64,000 nt of DNA from Canna indica (taxonomy: Eukaryota; Streptophyta; Magnoliopsida; Zingiberales; Cannaceae), in assembly GCA_034359265.1 (NCBI GenBank), contig CP136892.1, forward strand, positions 12,758,501-12,822,500. Reading direction: 5' to 3'. The notes below the pieces were generated by a model. That model saw only the letters and a list, made by a program, of their open reading frames with translations. It made no database searches and had not been told where the DNA came from. This document shows, in pieces, positions 59,662 through 64,000 of the stretch. The position numbers were made by a program, and so were the translations under genes. Positions within the stretch are counted from its first letter, which is position 1. Each line of letters starts with the position of its first letter.

Positions 59662-62512
59662 CTAAGAGAGGCCAAGGACTTTCCCTGTGGCAATATCAAC
59701 GTCGATTTCAAAGAAGCAAGGTCGAGTTGGAAGTCCAGGCATCGTGCTCATCGTTCCTACAAGAGGATAAATGAATCCAGCACCAATGCTAGCCCTCACA
59801 TCTCTAATGGGAAGCACAAATCCACTTGGAGCACCCTTTTGAGATGCAATGTGTGAGAATGAGTATTGGGTTTTGGCCATACAAATTGGTAAGTTGGAAA
59901 ACCCTTGTTTACTGTACATTTCAATCTGCTTCTCTGACTGCACGGAAACAAATAAATATGTCAGCAAATACTAACATGAACATCAAGAGAAAAAATAAAT
60001 TGATCATGTCAGATTGCAAGAATCCAAGTTCTTTGGTTTCAGAATAACTCATACTAATAATTTGAAAGGAAAGAAGAACCAACTTAACTGGGAGCAGATC
60101 AAAATAAGGTTTTGTGATTCTCCAGGCATATTTTTGTTTTGAATTTTCCAATAAATTTCTATTTTACTTTTTAAAATCAAAGTTGGGTGGGAATAGATTA
60201 AGTGGAGGTGGATTAGAATGGCATAGGGTTTTTTCTCTAATAATTTAATTTTTAATCACAAGTTCATTTATTTTTTGAACCTAAGTGTGCTTATATCAGG
60301 TTTTTCTGGAGTCTTGGAGTAATTTATCTGTTCAAACAAAAAAACCATCATAGATAACGTGGCAAAATAACAATTTCCACATCAGTTCAAATCAAATTTC
60401 CTTTGAGTAAGACTTGGTTTTACAAAAAAAATTTGTGCTGCATGATATGATATCACTGGAAACTAGTTTAGAATGTACATAGTTGTGTTATGCTATAGAG
60501 GATCACACCCTTGCCTCTAAAGCTATGGCTCCACTGACTGTAATTGATAAAAACTAAGATAACAAGAAAGGATTACCTGCTCAGAGTATTCAACACCACT
60601 GGCACCATATGACTTGGCAATTGCCTCAATTTTCTCTTTTATACCAATGTCCAGAGGATATAAAAATTTCAATGTTCCTGACTGGCTCTCACAAGCTCTT
60701 TGAACAGCAATTCCCAGGTCAACCTGGACAATGGGCAAATATAAATGTGGAAATAAGCAAACCAAGACTTCCCATAACCCTATCTTGAACTACTTGCTTC
60801 TGTAGGGGCAAGACAATAAGGCAAATATATCTAATCAGACAGATTTATAGTATCCATTAATAGTCCTATAAGCAGTTAAAAGCAAAAGATAACATGGACA
60901 AATAAAGTAGCCAATAAATTAAGGATAGATATGACAGAAAATGGGATTAAATGTTTGCAAACACAAAAATACAAGGATGATTATCATTTAATATTTTTAA
61001 CAGCACAGGAGGCCAAAAATGTTGTCAATAACAGTAGGAAAAAGGGATTATAATGTTCATTTAGAGAACATGATGATTTCTAATGCAAACAAAAAGACAT
61101 GCCATCTATGAAACAGCATTAAAAGCAGTACAGACTATAGAAAGCATGTGAAGTAGTTGGAAACTAGGTGGTACCAAAAAGAAGACTGGAGAGAGAAATA
61201 GATTATATTTAGAAAATCTAGAATTCCTTTAATACACAGAAAAATATGGTGAAAACTATGAAAAAGAGCTTCAACATTAGCACAATGTAGGTATGCTCAA
61301 TAGAAAAGAGAACAAAGGTGATAAGCAAATACTAACCGCTCCTTTTCCTCCATGAGCATGATGAGTACATACGACAGCATCGAATGCACCAGCTGCTAAA
61401 GCTGCAGTTCTCACAGCATTCATCTCAGTTTCAGTATCTGTGGCAAACTTATTGATGGCAACTATAACATTCACTCCGTAAGCCTTACTGTTAGCAATAT
61501 GTCTGGCAAGATTTACACAACCAGCCTCAACAAGAGCCACATTCTCTGTTGTGTAAGCATGGTCTAGAGGCTTTCCAGCAACAACTTCAGGTCCACCCCC
61601 ATGCATTTTAAGAGCCCTTATAGTTGCCACAACAATAGCACACTGTGGTACCAAACCACTGTACCTACACTTTATGTTCATGAACTTTTCCGTGCCAATA
61701 TCAGCACCAAAACCTGCTTCTGTGACTACAAAACCACCCTTTCCAACCAGCTTGAGGGCAATTTTATCAGCCACTATTGAAGAATTTCCATGAGCAATAT
61801 TGGCAAAAGGCCCAGCATGAACAAGAACAGGAGTTCCCTCAAGTGTCTGCATTAGAGTAGGATTGATGGCATCTTTCATTAGAACAGTAAGTGCACCTCC
61901 AACCCCGAGATCATCTGCAGTTATTGGTTCACCAGCCTTGCTGTTTCCTACTACCATTCTTCCAAGCCTTTCCCTCATGTCTGCAAGAGATGTAGTAAGA
62001 GCTAATACGGCCATGATTTCACTAGCCACCGATATATCAAACCCTGTTTCTCTTGTCATCCCTTTCTCATCAGGACCTTGTCCAACTGTAATTTTTCTCA
62101 GGAATCTGTCATTGACATCCATGACTCTTCTCCAGGTAATGGAATCTGGGTCAATGTCAAGCCTAGCAAATCTTTTGACTTCATCAGGTGTAAGCTCATC
62201 CGGATTGGTCTTTGAAATACCAAGCTTTTGGAGACGCCTGAACATAATATTAGCAAAGGTTCGTTTTCCTTCTTTGTTAGGCGGACATAATCTATTAAAT
62301 AGTGCTTTGTCTGATTGAGATGCTTCATGGAATATTCGGGTATCTATTGCAGCAGCAAGAAGATTATTTGCAGCTGTTATTGCATGAATGTCTCCTGTCA
62401 GATGAAGATTGAACTCGTCCATAGGGATAACCTGACTGTAACCTCCACCAGCAGCCCCCCCTTTTATTCCAAAAGTTGGACCTTGAGATGGTTGACGGAG
62501 ACAAGTGACAAC
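59662..62512 (-). CDS. Formate-tetrahydrofolate ligase (10-formyl-THF synthetase), C-terminal 532 aa, partial
   Basis: Joins formate to tetrahydrofolate with ATP, forming 10-formyl-THF for one-carbon metabolism; a single-function cytosolic enzyme in plants. Minus-strand exons in order: 62512-61337 (392 codons, beginning [20 protein letters not shown]), 60723-60577 (49 codons, [16 protein letters not shown]) and 59937-59662 (ending GKVLGLS and TAG). All splice sites are consensus and in phase 0. Family motifs include [48 protein letters not shown] and [19 protein letters not shown]. Plant enzymes are about 635 aa, so about 100 N-terminal residues, including the nucleotide-binding LGEGKST segment, must be encoded beyond position 64000. 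The visible part is intact. Confidence 0.97.
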
Positions 62513-64000
62513 CTAATTACAGAAAGAACTATGTTAATCATATTTACAAAGCAAATGATTTTTTTAGAAGAACTAGTGATTGTTAAAGACAAGAAAAAAT
62601 TGTGAGTCAGGTTGATCAGAAATGATCCATGAAGACTATAATGTTGTTATAGGTCGTGAAGAGGTCAAGATATAATCGCGCAATCCTTGTGAAATACTAT
62701 AGAATAAAATATACAATTTTTCTCTGTATCTATAAATATGAATGAATAATTTAAGCCATACTGCACACTTTATAATCAATCCTTCATTTTTTTCAGATAA
62801 AGCTAAATGTGTCTAATCCAGAATAAATTAAAATACCAAATAAAAACAATTTCCTCTCAGTTTGAAAACAAACTCTACAATAATAGAAATATTTGTTTGC
62901 TAGCTTTACCTGAAGGAAGGATATCTTGAATGAGAAAAATATAATTTAAGCCATAAATATAAAGTTCTATCACAAAAAGTATTGTTCAGAACTACATATT
63001 GCAACAAAGTGATCAACTAGCAGGAGGAACAGTATCTGCAATTGGATCATCCAGGTTCTGATAAAGGAAACATGAAAACATATTAGAATGCTCATAAGTC
63101 ATCTCTTTGCCTACATATAGCTAGTCAATGGCAATAAATTCTGTTGCATTAAAGTACTCTTCCATTTCTGACCAATCCATTGCTGAACAAACATCCTCTT
63201 TTTATCAGTTGTGATCACAAATTGAAGATTTATTTTTATTCCATTAAAGCACATTAGATAAGTATATTCTACTATATCTAGTAGGATTCTAAGTAGAGAC
63301 CATATATAGATTTTTTTTGCAGCACATAGATAACCGTGTGATCTTGACCATCATGAAAAACTTAATTCTCAACCAATTTCTACATCACATTGTTACACAT
63401 CAAAGGCTATAAAAATATGAAAGACAAAAATCCTTAGCTAGAAATGTAATAATTAAATCCAACTAATGTTGGTCAATATTGAATAGGGTGAACTTTCCTT
63501 CTATAAGGCATTATTTTTCATGTATGTAGTTTAGTGTCACAAAAGCAGAGGAAAAAATAATTATGTAAACAACAGCTTCTAGTGTCAAATTGCAGAAATA
63601 CACAAGATTTATATCAATTATTTGTTCGACGAATATATAACCCTATGATGAATATGATCAAGTTAGGGCATAGTTCAGATCTGCCAATATTTTTGTCACT
63701 GTTATACAAATAATCAAGAAAATCAAAACAAGCATTCATGTCTGAAGAACACCATAAGTCCAATTATCCAGTTTCAGAAATAATAGGGAAATGTACTATC
63801 AGAACAAGTAAATTCAACTTCTTGCAGATCCAACTACGGCACATAAATGTATTTAGAACTGCTGTATGAGATAACAAAGCACCATTCCAGACTGATAGTA
63901 ATCAACATCAGACAATTGAATTGGGAATAAAAACAATTTTTTTAAATTTCATCGTGCAAGATGCATTAGTTCAAATGAAGTACACTCTATACAGCGGAGA
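62513..64000 (-). other. Upstream intron of the FTHFS gene
   Basis: The acceptor of this intron (TTAG at 62516-62513 on the minus strand) precedes the large exon. No FTHFS N-terminal coding sequence was found up to the window edge, so the intron is at least 1.49 kb. AT-rich, with no other gene recognised. Confidence 0.7.

Noticed and set aside
61863..62318. Plus-strand 151-codon frame inside the FTHFS exon
   Set aside because: Antisense shadow of a long conserved coding exon.

Overview
The window is nuclear DNA of a flowering plant: four intron-containing host genes in AT-rich, transposon-filled intergenic DNA. GC-rich exons (actin exon 3, zinc-finger exon 2) against an AT-rich background hint at a monocot, but this is inference and no species can be named.

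Host genes: a complete 377-aa actin (11752-13133, +, four coding exons plus a leader intron); a complete 418-aa INDETERMINATE-DOMAIN zinc-finger protein of the IDD14/15/16 type (41003-42994, +); a complete 162-aa ATP-binding universal stress protein (58165-59003, +); and the C-terminal 532 residues of formate-tetrahydrofolate ligase (59662-62512, -), whose first exons lie beyond the right edge. The last two genes converge.

The rest is mostly mobile DNA, much of it nested and bounded by readable target-site duplications (TSDs). At the left, a solo LTR (1380-4223, TSD CTCGT) sits inside an opposite-strand solo LTR (841-5794), itself among CACTA remnants. A 5'-truncated LINE (10570-11294, 12-bp TSD) lies just upstream of actin. 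Downstream of actin is a three-layer nest: a long-inverted-repeat MULE-like element (13997-23581) holds a hAT element (14452-23561, TSD GCAAAAAT), which holds an apparently intact 7.1-kb CACTA element (14515-21646, TSD GAT) with a 1156-aa TNPD-type transposase and a five-exon TNPA-like gene. The hAT also carries exon and intron pieces of a KAT1-type potassium channel gene. From 23.8 to 29.4 kb lie a 714-bp-period tandem duplication and LINE, copia and gypsy wreckage, followed by several MITEs and foldback elements.

Two more copies of the same CACTA family follow. Copy 2 (35616-39356) has a large internal deletion and is nested in an older, different CACTA element (33669-40402). Copy 3 (52955-56539) is nested in a hAT-like element. 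A small LTR element of TRIM type (44107-44684) with a canonical primer-binding site lies downstream of the IDD gene.

The most notable signal is a long hairpin in the predicted leader intron of all three CACTA copies. Although the copies have diverged, at least four base pairs in the stem have changed on both sides, so that pairing is kept. This suggests selection on, or arm-to-arm conversion of, an intron-borne RNA or DNA hairpin next to the transposase start.
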